A stretch of DNA of 64,000 nt from Nocardia sp. NBC_01329. Its GTDB lineage: Bacteria > Actinomycetota > Actinomycetes > Mycobacteriales > Mycobacteriaceae. The number at the start of each line of letters is the position of its first letter. Positions within the stretch are counted from its first letter, which is position 1. The stretch covers positions 5,860,001 through 5,924,000 of the forward strand of contig NZ_CP108381.1 in NCBI RefSeq assembly GCF_035956715.1, in the 5' to 3' direction. Below, in pieces: positions 36,230-43,926 of the stretch. The notes under the pieces were generated by a model, which was not told the DNA's origin, did no database searches, and saw only the letters and a program-made list of their open reading frames with translations. Both the position numbers and the translations under genes were made by a program.

Positions 36230-36775
36230 TCAACGTCGTTCTACGGTGACCGGTCGATGCTCAGGTTGCTGACGGGTTCCGATGTGTAGTGCGACCATGG
36301 GTAGTTCTGTGCCCTGGTCGTCTATCGGGGCACCGAGGGTGTTTTCAAGTGCCGGTTTCATCGTGTTCCACGCGCGTGGGTGACGAGTGATGTAGGACTG
36401 CAACGATTGTGCTGCCGCATCGGGGTCGAGTAGCTGTGCGGTGGCGTGGGCCGGGCCGCGGGTCCCGGGCCAGATCCGCGCGGCCGGGTTGGCTTGCAGA
36501 TTGCGGAACCATTGTGCGCGGGTGCCGAATCCAGAGACTACGACGTAGGTGCCGGGTTCGGGACGGTCGATGACTTCGAGGACGACGTATCGGCGGGTAC
36601 CGGATTTGCGGCCGATGTGTTCGAGCATCAGCATGCGTGATCCGAACAGGAATCCGAGCCGGGCGCGGTAAGCCCAGATCGGGGCGCGCATCAGGCGCCG
36701 GTTGTGCAATGCCCGGGTCGCCGTGGAGACCAGGGCATCGGTGATGGCAGCGGGCAGTGCGCGGGAGTTGGACAT
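36230..36775 (-). CDS. Deazaflavin (F420)-dependent nitroreductase family protein
   Basis: The product has 181 residues. It shows the family core LEHIGRKSGTRRYVVLEV, then YVVVSGFGTRAQWFRNLQAN and the closing FYRELP-like section (GTELPMVALHI). The family includes Ddn of M. tuberculosis and uses F420H2 to reduce quinones or nitro compounds. No residue essential for F420 binding appears lost. It is 51 bases downstream of a TetR gene on the same strand and lies between the two terminal-type repeats. Confidence 0.85.
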   Translation of the reverse strand: MSNSRALPAAITDALVSTATRALHNRRLMRAPIWAYRARLGFLFGSRMLMLEHIGRKSGTRRYVVLEVIDRPEPGTYVVVSGFGTRAQWFRNLQANPAARIWPGTRGPAHATAQLLDPDAAAQSLQSYITRHPRAWNTMKPALENTLGAPIDDQGTELPMVALHIGTRQQPEHRPVTVERR

Positions 36776-36826
36776 GATATACCTCGTTTGCGCTGAGTAA
36801 GCTTGTGGTTCGGGGAAATTGGGCTA

Positions 36827-37453
36827 TCAGGCCAGGTTGGCGGCGCCCCCTAATCCGTGTCGATAGATCGACAGCACCTCGGTGCCCCAGCGACGCATTC
36901 CCGCCGGGGACAGCAGTTCGACGCCGAGTACTTCGCCGATGTGCGGTCGCAGCATCAAGAAGGCGAGATCATTGATCAAGAGAAATGCCGCACGGATGGC
37001 GGGGTCGTCGCCGGTATCGGCCGAACCCGCGGCCGCGAGACCGGCCAAGGCGTCCCGGCTTATCACGTACAGCCGTGCGAATAGCGCATTTCCGACTGGC
37101 CCTCCGCCTAGTAGCATCCGTCCGAGATAGGCGGGGATGGGTGAGTCGGCGGGGAGTTGCGCGATCACGATCTCGGCCATGGTCGTTGCCAGTTTGCTGT
37201 CGAGCGGTTTCGTGCCGTGCGGATCGGTGACCTGGTCCAGCAGGGTCTCGAAGACCGCGGCCACATGCTCGTCGACCGCATCGCGCAGCCCTTCCTTCGT
37301 GCGGTAATGACGCATGACGAGCGCGGGCGAAACCCCCGCCGCGGCCGCGATGTCGCGCACGCTCACGGCGTCCGGACCTCTTTCGGCGAACAGTCGCAGC
37401 GCCTCGTCGCGGATCCTCGCTCGCGCCGTCCTATCCTCGATGAGTGAACGCAT
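36827..37453 (-). CDS. TetR family regulator next to the F420-dependent reductase
   Basis: The product has 208 residues. The start is set at the ATG of MRSLIEDRTARARIRDEALR; the frame is open further upstream without a ribosome site. The HTH reads SVRDIAAAAGVSPALVMRHY. The start codon overlaps the palindrome TGTTTAC-TATT-GTAAACA, so self-repression is likely. The nitroreductase-family gene follows on the same strand and is the probable target. Confidence 0.9.
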   Translation of the reverse strand: MRSLIEDRTARARIRDEALRLFAERGPDAVSVRDIAAAAGVSPALVMRHYRTKEGLRDAVDEHVAAVFETLLDQVTDPHGTKPLDSKLATTMAEIVIAQLPADSPIPAYLGRMLLGGGPVGNALFARLYVISRDALAGLAAAGSADTGDDPAIRAAFLLINDLAFLMLRPHIGEVLGVELLSPAGMRRWGTEVLSIYRHGLGGAANLA

Positions 37454-37470
37454 GTTTACTATTGTAAACA
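37453..37470. promoter_or_regulatory. 18-bp palindrome at the TetR start codon
   Basis: TGTTTACTATTGTAAACA has perfect seven-base arms around TATT. It covers the first base of the TetR gene 36827-37453. The transcript may be nearly leaderless, with the operator at the transcription start. Confidence 0.72.
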
Positions 37471-37604
37471 GATGTTCATCTATCACAGCAAGCGACTGCG
37501 GAAGATTGGGCCTGCCGATGCGGCCAGAGCCCACCCGCATCCGCCGCCCCGGTGAGCCGATGACACCCGAGGAAACCGACCTTCGCGAACGCCTCCAAGC
37601 CCAA

Positions 37605-37650
37605 GTCCTACGCCATATCGGTTGTTTTTCGGCGATTACTACCCGATCCC
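37605..37650 (-). repeat. Tn3-type terminal-repeat-like sequence, copy 2
   Basis: On the minus strand it reads GGGATCGGGTAG through GTAATCGCCGAAAAACAACC to ending GTAGGAC. The orientation is that of copy 1 at 35975-36022. The two copies flank the nitroreductase and TetR genes. It sits directly upstream of the promoter of the next TetR gene. Confidence 0.65.
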
Positions 37651-37657
37651 TATAGAA

Positions 37658-37671
37658 TGAACATTGGTTCA
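37658..37671 (+). promoter_or_regulatory. Palindrome upstream of the TetR-GNAT operon
   Basis: TGAACATTGGTTCA has perfect five-base arms around ATTG and ends 18 bases before the TetR start. TATAGAAT directly precedes it and could be the -10 element. It is a probable autoregulatory operator. Confidence 0.62.
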
Positions 37672-37689
37672 CTACATTCGGGGAGAGGT

Positions 37690-38298
37690 ATGGCACGTAC
37701 CGCTGAGCAGAGTGCCGCGCTGTCCGCGGCGACCCGGAGCGCGGTTCAGACCGCGGCGGTGCGCGTTTTCGCCCGGCACGGGTACGCCGCGTCGGCCATC
37801 CGCGATATCGCGGTCGAAGCCGGCGTCGGCATCGGCACGATCTACCGCCACTATCCGACCAAAGACGCGCTGTACGCCGACCTGCTCGACCAGGCCCTGA
37901 CCGGCCTCGTCGCGCTGACCGAGAACCTTTCCGGCCCAGGACGTCCGGTCGAGACGATCCGGGAATTCACCGTTCAGTACCTCGCGGGTCTCACCGCTGA
38001 CGACGGCGCCGCGGAGTTCATGATCGTCATCAACCAGGGCGTCACCGCCGGTACCCCGGACGCGTCGATCGCTCGACTCCACGGCGCCCACCGCTCGATG
38101 TGGCGGGCCTTCGAAGATCTGATCCGTCGAGGCCAGGCGATCGGCGAGTTCGGTCACGGTGATCCGGCACAACTCACGACCTGCTACTTCGCGATGCTCG
38201 GCGGTCTCACCTCGATCCGCGTGGGCCTGGGCGCCGAATTCACCGCCCCGGACGTCGATGTCGTACTCAAACTGCTGATAGAGGGACGAACTGGATGA
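37690..38298 (+). CDS. TetR family regulator of a GNAT acetyltransferase operon
   Basis: The product has 202 residues. ATG behind GGGGAGAGG; the frame opens 33 bases earlier without a ribosome site. The HTH is AVRVFARHGYAASAIRDIAV followed by GVGIGTIYRHYPTKDAL. The stop codon overlaps the ATG of the GNAT gene, so they are translationally coupled. A palindrome lies upstream. Its ligand is unknown. Confidence 0.9.
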   Translation: MARTAEQSAALSAATRSAVQTAAVRVFARHGYAASAIRDIAVEAGVGIGTIYRHYPTKDALYADLLDQALTGLVALTENLSGPGRPVETIREFTVQYLAGLTADDGAAEFMIVINQGVTAGTPDASIARLHGAHRSMWRAFEDLIRRGQAIGEFGHGDPAQLTTCYFAMLGGLTSIRVGLGAEFTAPDVDVVLKLLIEGRTG

Positions 38299-38885
38299 TC
38301 GAGATCGAGCACGGTCACAAGCTGGGCGAGGGCTACCGCCGACGGATCACCGAGGTGCTGGTGCGTGGCTTCGCTGAGGACTTCGCCTTTTTCTCTTCCG
38401 ACCCGGAGAAATTGACCGCCGCGTTCGAGCACATGCTCCTGCTGGAGAGGTTCGCTGTGGCCCTGGCCGATGGCGAACCTGCGGCCATCGCATCGATCAC
38501 CACTGGTGATCAGGAGTGCTTCGCGCCCCGACTGCCGGAGTTCCGCCGCCACCTCGGGCTCCTGCACGGGACCCTCAGCTACCCGATCGTGCGCTCGCAG
38601 TTCCTCGGCGCGCCCGATGAGGCACGAGATGGACTGGCCGAGATCGCCTTCGTCGCCACCGTCCCCGCCCACCAAGGGCGTGGGGTGGGTACCGCACTGA
38701 TGCGACACATCGTCGCGCTGCCCGGATACGACGAGTTCATCCTGCGCGAGATCAAGGACACCAACGCGCCCGCGCTCGGTCTCTACCGCAAGTTCGGCTT
38801 CACCGAATACCAGCGACGACCCGTCCGCTTCGCGCGCCGCGCCGGCTTCGACCACTACCTATCACTGCACCTGAAAAAGGCGTAG
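38295..38885 (+). CDS. GNAT family N-acetyltransferase
   Basis: The product has 196 residues. The acetyl-CoA-binding motif A is visible: AEIAFVATVPAHQGRGVGTA followed by LMRHIVALPG, and then APALGLYRKFGFTEYQRRPV. Such enzymes acetylate small amines or protein termini. The substrate is unknown. Coupled to the TetR gene by ATGA. Confidence 0.86.
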   Translation: MIEIEHGHKLGEGYRRRITEVLVRGFAEDFAFFSSDPEKLTAAFEHMLLLERFAVALADGEPAAIASITTGDQECFAPRLPEFRRHLGLLHGTLSYPIVRSQFLGAPDEARDGLAEIAFVATVPAHQGRGVGTALMRHIVALPGYDEFILREIKDTNAPALGLYRKFGFTEYQRRPVRFARRAGFDHYLSLHLKKA

Positions 38886-39032
38886 GCCTGCCCATGTCGA
38901 AAAGTGGCAGCGGCGCGATTGTCCGCCGGAATCCTGCGCTGAAAGAAGGTAGTGGGCCGTTGAATCCTTTGGCACGGTCCAGGCCTCTCACATACATCCC
39001 GGCGAACGTCGGGATGGAATACGGAGGTTGTC

Positions 39033-39122
39033 GTGATCATCGGTATCGGTATCGCCGTCGGGTTGGTGTTGCTCTGCACGTGCATGTTCGTCATGAAGCG
39101 AAAACGAGCCGGGCGTGGCTGA
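39033..39122 (+). CDS. 29-residue single-helix membrane peptide upstream of the ECF sigma gene
   Basis: GTG with an excellent GGAGG site seven bases upstream starts a frame reading (V/M)IIGIGIAVGLVLLCTCMF, then VMKRKRAGRG and stop. A single membrane helix of about 19 residues is followed by a basic tail. Its end overlaps the GTG start of the sigma factor gene by eight bases, so the two are likely co-translated. It is below usual ORF cut-offs. I do not recognise a family. It may regulate sigma factor translation or be a membrane component of the same system. Confidence 0.62.
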   Translation: MIIGIGIAVGLVLLCTCMFVMKRKRAGRG

Positions 39123-39669
39123 CTCGACCTGGCCCGGCGAACATTTGATCGTCGCCGCGCAGGGCGGTGACGTCGACGCGATCGCCGCGTTGGTGTCGGG
39201 CGCGCACCCGAATATTCGGCGCTTCGCCCGCTCCCTGTGCGACACCGCGGAGGACGCGGAGGACGCGGCGCAGGAGGCTCTGGTCATCCTGTACCGCAAG
39301 ATCGGGATGCTGAGGGCAACCGGCGCCCTGGCGTCGTGGATGTTCCGCATCGTCCGCAACGAATGCCTACGGCGCGCGCGGATGAGGCGAGACCACGCCC
39401 CGTTGCAGGACACCGCCGTGGCCGCCTCGGCCGAGGACGAGGCACTGCAACGTCTGGAAGCGGGCAGAGTGGTGGCCGCGATCGCCGCCCTGCCCCAGGA
39501 CCACCGCCGGGTGCTGATCCTGCGCGATATCCAGGGCTACAGCGGCCCGATGGTCGCCGAGGCGCTGGGTCTCAGCACAGCAGCGATGAAATCGCGTCTG
39601 CACCGAGCCCGCGGAGCAGTTCGTCGAACACTACTGACCCCATCCGACCCGGCTCCTGGAGGGAAATGA
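39115..39669 (+). CDS. ECF-type RNA polymerase sigma factor
   Basis: The product has 184 residues. Region 2 is PNIRRFARSLCDTAEDAEDA followed by ALVILYRKIGMLRATGALAS and MFRIVRNECLRR. Region 4 has LPQDHRRVLILRDIQGYSGP, then MVAEALGLSTAAMKSRLHRA. There is no long C-terminal extension. The start overlaps the micropeptide gene and its stop overlaps a Cys-rich membrane protein gene (ATGA). The Cys-rich product could be a redox- or metal-responsive anti-sigma factor. Its target promoters are not obvious in the window. Confidence 0.92.
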   Translation: MADSTWPGEHLIVAAQGGDVDAIAALVSGAHPNIRRFARSLCDTAEDAEDAAQEALVILYRKIGMLRATGALASWMFRIVRNECLRRARMRRDHAPLQDTAVAASAEDEALQRLEAGRVVAAIAALPQDHRRVLILRDIQGYSGPMVAEALGLSTAAMKSRLHRARGAVRRTLLTPSDPAPGGK

Positions 39670-39974
39670 TGATCGGAACAAAACCTGACGGTCCCGACTT
39701 CGCGAGCGCGACCCTTCCCGAGCATCTGGTCCGCGGTGTGGTGGGCTTCGGCGCGCTGTTCGGCTCGGTAGCGCTGATCCCGGTCGTCGGACCGGTCGCT
39801 CTGATACTCCTGCCCGTCGGTCTGATCGCGCTGCGCGGATGCCCGATGTGCTGGACGATCGGGCTGATGGAGACCCTTTCAAGGGGCAGGCTGCAGCGTT
39901 CGTGCCAGGACGGTCAGTGCACACTGGCCACCGCCGGGAACGGTGTGCCCTACCCCGGCTCCGGAAGTTCGTGA
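39666..39974 (+). CDS. Small Cys-rich membrane protein, possible anti-sigma partner
   Basis: The product has 102 residues. ATG overlaps the sigma stop; a second ATG follows at once. A hydrophobic hairpin lies at residues 24-58. Just after it are four cysteines: Cys59-x2-Cys62 in RGCPMCW and Cys80-x4-Cys85 in RSCQDGQC. The tail is Gly/Ser-rich. The cysteines could bind zinc or form disulfides, as in some anti-sigma factors, but it does not match the ZAS HxxxCxxC pattern. Its 3' end overlaps the end of convergent gnd by 25 bases. Assignment as a sigma partner rests on coupling. Confidence 0.7.
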   Translation: MMIGTKPDGPDFASATLPEHLVRGVVGFGALFGSVALIPVVGPVALILLPVGLIALRGCPMCWTIGLMETLSRGRLQRSCQDGQCTLATAGNGVPYPGSGSS

Positions 39975-40981
39975 TGCCCGCCGAAAGCCTCGCGCATCGC
40001 CGACAGTGCCTTGTCCGCGTATTCGGATTCCCCGCGCGATGCGAAGCGCTGGAAGAGCGCCGCCGAGAGCACCGGTGCCGGGACGCCGATGTCGACTGCA
40101 GCGTCGAGGGTCCAGCGCCCCTCCCCGGAATCGGAGACGCGGCCGCCGAAGGAGTCCAGGTTCGGGTCGGCGTGCAGTTGCGCCGCGGTGAGGTCCAGCA
40201 ACCAGGACGCCACCACCGAGCCGCGCCGCCACACTTCGGCGACCTCCGCGATATCTATGGCGTAGCGGTAGTACTCGGGATGTTCGAGCGGAGTCTCCTC
40301 CGCGGAGTATTCGCCGCTCGCCCGGTCGCCGTAATCGGCCTTGTGCAGGATGTTGAAGCCCTCCGCGTAGGCGGCCATGGCCCCGTACTCGATACCGTTG
40401 TGCACCATCTTCACGAAATGACCGGCTCCCGCCGGACCGCAGTGCAGGTACCCCTGTTCGGCCGGACCGGGCTCGCCTGTCCGGCCCGGGGTCCGGGGTG
40501 CGGCCGATACCCCGGGCGCGATGGCCTGTAGCAGCGGCTCCACGTACCGCACCGGTTCCGCCTCGCCGCCGATCATCAGGCAGAAACCGCGCTCCCGGCC
40601 GAATACGCCGCCCGAGGTCCCGATATCGAGGTAGTGGATACCGAGCGGGGTCAGCTGCGCGGCGCGGGCGATATCGTCGTGGTACCGGCTGTTACCGCCG
40701 TCGATGACGATGTCACCGGGTTCCAACAGCCGCGCCAGCTGATCGACTGTGGCGCCGGTGAGACCGGCCGGGATCATCACCCACACCACCCGCGGGGTGT
40801 CGAGATCGGCCACGAACTCCGCCAGGTCGGTGCTCCCGCGGAAGCTGCCGCCGAGCTCGGCGGTGAGGTCGTCGATTACGTCCGCGTGACGTTCGCAGCC
40901 CACTGCGGTATGCCCGGCCGCGACGATGCGCCGCACGATATTGGCACCCATCCGGCCCAGCCCGATCATGCCCAACTGCAT
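39950..40981 (-). CDS. gnd: 6-phosphogluconate dehydrogenase, short (NAD-type) form
   Basis: The product has 343 residues, fitting the short decarboxylating GndA type rather than the 470-residue form. The Rossmann start MQLGMIGLGRMGANIVRR, the DIVIDGGNSRYHDD and the catalytic FVKMVHNGIEYGAMAAYAEG region are present. It converts 6-phosphogluconate to ribulose-5-phosphate plus CO2, probably with NAD+. It carries an Arg/Pro/Gly insert near residues 165-185 (RTPGRTGEPGPAEQG). It is convergent with the sigma-factor trio and overlaps its last 25 bases. Confidence 0.93.
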   Translation of the reverse strand: MQLGMIGLGRMGANIVRRIVAAGHTAVGCERHADVIDDLTAELGGSFRGSTDLAEFVADLDTPRVVWVMIPAGLTGATVDQLARLLEPGDIVIDGGNSRYHDDIARAAQLTPLGIHYLDIGTSGGVFGRERGFCLMIGGEAEPVRYVEPLLQAIAPGVSAAPRTPGRTGEPGPAEQGYLHCGPAGAGHFVKMVHNGIEYGAMAAYAEGFNILHKADYGDRASGEYSAEETPLEHPEYYRYAIDIAEVAEVWRRGSVVASWLLDLTAAQLHADPNLDSFGGRVSDSGEGRWTLDAAVDIGVPAPVLSAALFQRFASRGESEYADKALSAMREAFGGHHELPEPG

Positions 40982-41337
40982 CTCGCGTCCCCTTCTGATC
41001 GGAGTCCGGATCGCACGTCGTCACCGATTGTGCTCGCCGGTCGAGAAAATTCGTCGAGCTGATGTGTAACGACCTGCGCGCGGCACCGATATACCGGTCG
41101 GCTCCGTGCATTCGCCTGACCCCCGACCCGGCGACTGCACGGAGCCACTTTGCTGTCCGGAGCCACTTTGCTGTCCGGGGCTCGGTTCGGGCGATATGTC
41201 CCAAATGCGACGTCATTGCGGTATCCAGATGGCGCAGCTGTGATCGATCAGGCACTGAAGATTACAGTTCGGACAACTATCGTTGGCGAAGGCTCGCACC
41301 CGCGAGTCCCCGAAGTATCGATTGGGGAGGACGGTTC
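40982..41337. other. Intergenic region between gnd and the VanW gene
   Basis: A 356-base gap without a gene. It holds the divergent promoters and an exact 18-base tandem repeat at 41141-41176. A GGGGAGG ribosome site precedes the VanW start. I see no other element. Confidence 0.4.
41141..41176 (+). repeat. 18-bp unit repeated twice in tandem
   Basis: GGAGCCACTTTGCTGTCC occurs at 41141-41158 and again at 41159-41176 without a mismatch. It lies 160 bases upstream of the VanW gene. It is either a recent duplication or a doubled regulator site. Confidence 0.75.
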
Positions 41338-43842
41338 GTGAGCAGCGAATCGAACACCGACCGAGGTGACAGTCGCGATTCCGGCCGTCCGCAGCCGGTC
41401 GACGGCGGCCTACGTCAGCTGCTCGAAAACGGCCGTAACCAGCACGGACAGCAGTTGCCCGCATCGACCGGGCCGATCGACAATGTCGCGTCCGACTGGC
41501 GCGGCGGCAGTTCCTGGCTGAACCCCAGTACCGGCGAACGGTCGCAGGAGTCCGAGGAACCACAGCCGAACCGAGGTCGGCCGTCACCGGGTTCTGTTTC
41601 CGGCGCCGCGTCCCCGCAAACCTCGGCCCACGGTCCGGTGGATTCCCCGCCGGGCCCTCGACCAGGGCTGCCCGTTCGTGGTACCGGCGGCCGCGGTCCC
41701 GCTGCTCCCGGGATGCCGCCGGCCGGTGGGCCCGCTACGTCCGACCCCACCGGCTCCGATTACGCCACCCAGCAGTTCGCGCTGCCCAGCCCTGCCCCCG
41801 CGCAGGCCGCTTTCGCCGACTCCGACCCCGACGACGCCCCGACCGAGGTCTTCGATTCGGCCGCACTGACCCAGCGGCTCTCCGGCGGTCCGTCCTCCTG
41901 GCCGGGACATCCCAACAATCCGACGAGCGCCGATATCCTGTCGCACGGTGAATCCGGTCCGCCCACCCCGCCGCGCCGCCCGGGCGGCGGCCGCGGTACC
42001 GGCGGGTCCGGTGACGACAACGGCCGCTTCTCCGGCGCCCGTGCCCGGCTGCGCTCCGCGAACGCCCGGCGTGTGCTGCTGGTCGCCGCGATCGTGTTCG
42101 GTGTCGCGCTGGTGGGATATATCGCGGACCTGGTGATGACCTCCGGCAAGATCCCGCGCGGCGTCGAGGTCGCCGGGGTCGCTATCGGCGGAATGGACGA
42201 AGAGGACGCCCGCGCGAAATTGCAGGCGGAACTCGATCCCCGCGCCGGTGAGGTCGTGCCGGTGAAGATCGCCGACGTGCAAACCCAGCTGGTGCCTTCC
42301 GCCGCCGGGCTCGGGGTCGATTGGGAGTCGACCTGGGAACGAGTCGGCGAGCAGCCGCTCAACCCCGCCTCCCGGCTGCTGTCGTTCGTCGCCACTCGTG
42401 AGGTCACGGTCGCCAGCTCGGTCGACGAAGCCGCGCTGAGCCGTACCTTCGACGAATTGAGGGTGCACGATCAGCCGCCGGTGGAAGGCGGTATCCATTT
42501 CGAGGGCACGCGGCCGGTCGAGGTGAATCCGACTTCCGGCCGGGTACTGGATCAGGCCGCCGCCCGCACCGTTCTCACCGAACAGTGGGCGACCGCGAGC
42601 ACCCTGGATCTGCCCGTGGCCATCGCTCCGCCCGCTGTCCGTCAGGACGCGATCGATCAGGCGATGCGTCAGATCGCCGAACCCGCGGTGAGCGCGCCGG
42701 TCGTCTTCACCGGTAAGGAGGCGGCGAACGCCGCACTCAGCCCGGAACAGATCGCGACCATCGTCGGCTTCGTACCCGACGGGCACGGCGGGCTGCGGGT
42801 CGAGTTCGACCACAAGGTGGCCACCGATCTGCTCGCCCCGCAACTGGCCTCGACCGAGGTCGAACCCAAGGATGCGAGCTTCACCTTCTCCGGTGCGCCC
42901 ACCGTGGTCCCTGCCGTGGTCGGCGACAAGATCAACTGGGCGAAAACGCTGGATCAGTTGCCCGCGATGCTGGCCGCCGGCGGCGCCCAGCGCACCACCC
43001 CGGGAATCTACGAGCGGATCGAACCCAAACTCACCACTCAGGCAGCCGAGTCACTCGGGATCAACGAGACGATGGGCGAGTTCACCACCAGTGGGTTCAC
43101 CGGACCGTCCGGGGTGAACATCCGGACGGTCGCCCAAGAGGTCAACGGCGCCATCGTCAAACCGAACGACACGTTCTCGCTCAACACCCACACCGGTCCC
43201 CGTACCGCCGCCGAAGGCTATGTGGAATCCGGCATCATCGATCACGGCCGCCCCAGCAAAGCCGTGGGTGGCGGGATCAGCCAGTTCGCGACCACCCTCT
43301 ACAACGCTGCCTATTTCGCAGGCCTCGAGGACGCCGGCCACACCGAACACAGCTACTACATCTCCCGCTATCCGGCGGCCCGGGAAGCGACAGTGTTCGA
43401 CGGGGCCATCGACCTCCAGTTCCGCAACAACACCCCGCACGGTCTGTACATCCAGGCAGTCGCCGACAGCTCCGAGGTGACGGTCCGCATCTGGGGCACC
43501 AAGACGGTGAACGTGGAGTCCATCACCGGTGAGAAGAGCAAACCGACCGAACCGGAGACCATCAAGCTGCCCGAAGGCGACGACTGTATCGCCTCGACCG
43601 GTGCGCCGGGGTTCACTATCTCCAACACCCGGGTGATCACCGATATCAATACCGGTGCCGAGGTTTCCCGCACCACCCGCACAGTGAAATACGATCCGGT
43701 TCCGGAGGTCGAATGCGAGTCACCGGACAAACCGGAGGACTCCGGGGATGGTTCGAGCGGCGGCACTCAGCCCAGCAGCGCCGCGCCCAGCAGTAGTCCA
43801 CCCATCAGCACCCGGCCCAGCGGCCGCCCGGGATCCCGCTGA
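41338..43842 (+). CDS. VanW family protein with two PG_binding_4-like domains
   Basis: The product has 834 residues. The GTG start follows GGGGAGG; an in-frame open stretch before it is not coding. Residues 1-235 are disordered and Pro/Gly/Ser-rich. One membrane helix follows near residues 241-265 (RVLLVAAIVFGVALVGYIAD). The external part has two PG_binding_4-type repeats and then the VanW domain near residues 580-725, with GPSGVNIRTVAQEVNG and GGGISQFATTLYNAAYFAG. A disordered Ser/Pro tail closes it. Such proteins are membrane-anchored; the role of VanW is not settled, but peptidoglycan linkage is plausible. It stands alone with a strong terminator. Confidence 0.9.
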   Translation: MSSESNTDRGDSRDSGRPQPVDGGLRQLLENGRNQHGQQLPASTGPIDNVASDWRGGSSWLNPSTGERSQESEEPQPNRGRPSPGSVSGAASPQTSAHGPVDSPPGPRPGLPVRGTGGRGPAAPGMPPAGGPATSDPTGSDYATQQFALPSPAPAQAAFADSDPDDAPTEVFDSAALTQRLSGGPSSWPGHPNNPTSADILSHGESGPPTPPRRPGGGRGTGGSGDDNGRFSGARARLRSANARRVLLVAAIVFGVALVGYIADLVMTSGKIPRGVEVAGVAIGGMDEEDARAKLQAELDPRAGEVVPVKIADVQTQLVPSAAGLGVDWESTWERVGEQPLNPASRLLSFVATREVTVASSVDEAALSRTFDELRVHDQPPVEGGIHFEGTRPVEVNPTSGRVLDQAAARTVLTEQWATASTLDLPVAIAPPAVRQDAIDQAMRQIAEPAVSAPVVFTGKEAANAALSPEQIATIVGFVPDGHGGLRVEFDHKVATDLLAPQLASTEVEPKDASFTFSGAPTVVPAVVGDKINWAKTLDQLPAMLAAGGAQRTTPGIYERIEPKLTTQAAESLGINETMGEFTTSGFTGPSGVNIRTVAQEVNGAIVKPNDTFSLNTHTGPRTAAEGYVESGIIDHGRPSKAVGGGISQFATTLYNAAYFAGLEDAGHTEHSYYISRYPAAREATVFDGAIDLQFRNNTPHGLYIQAVADSSEVTVRIWGTKTVNVESITGEKSKPTEPETIKLPEGDDCIASTGAPGFTISNTRVITDINTGAEVSRTTRTVKYDPVPEVECESPDKPEDSGDGSSGGTQPSSAAPSSSPPISTRPSGRPGSR

Positions 43843-43870
43843 TCCACAGCAGCGCGGGAACTCATACGAC

Positions 43871-43903
43871 ACCGCCCGCCCCCGATCATCGGGGGCGGGC
43901 GGT
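43871..43903. terminator. Strong bidirectional terminator after the VanW gene
   Basis: ACCGCCCGCCCCCGAT and ATCGGGGGCGGGCGGT pair perfectly over 16 bases, 28 bases after the VanW stop and 23 before the convergent DUF4185 stop. It probably serves both. Confidence 0.85.
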
Positions 43904-43926
43904 CTCATATCCGTGGGCGGGCGCCG

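Noticed and set aside
35973..36272. A 99-codon plus-strand frame between transposase fragment and reductase gene
   Set aside because: It begins within the terminal-type repeat, has no ribosome site and no protein pattern.
41062..43842. A longer start for the VanW protein at 41062
   Set aside because: It would translate the tandem repeat and has no ribosome site; the GTG at 41338 follows GGGGAGG.
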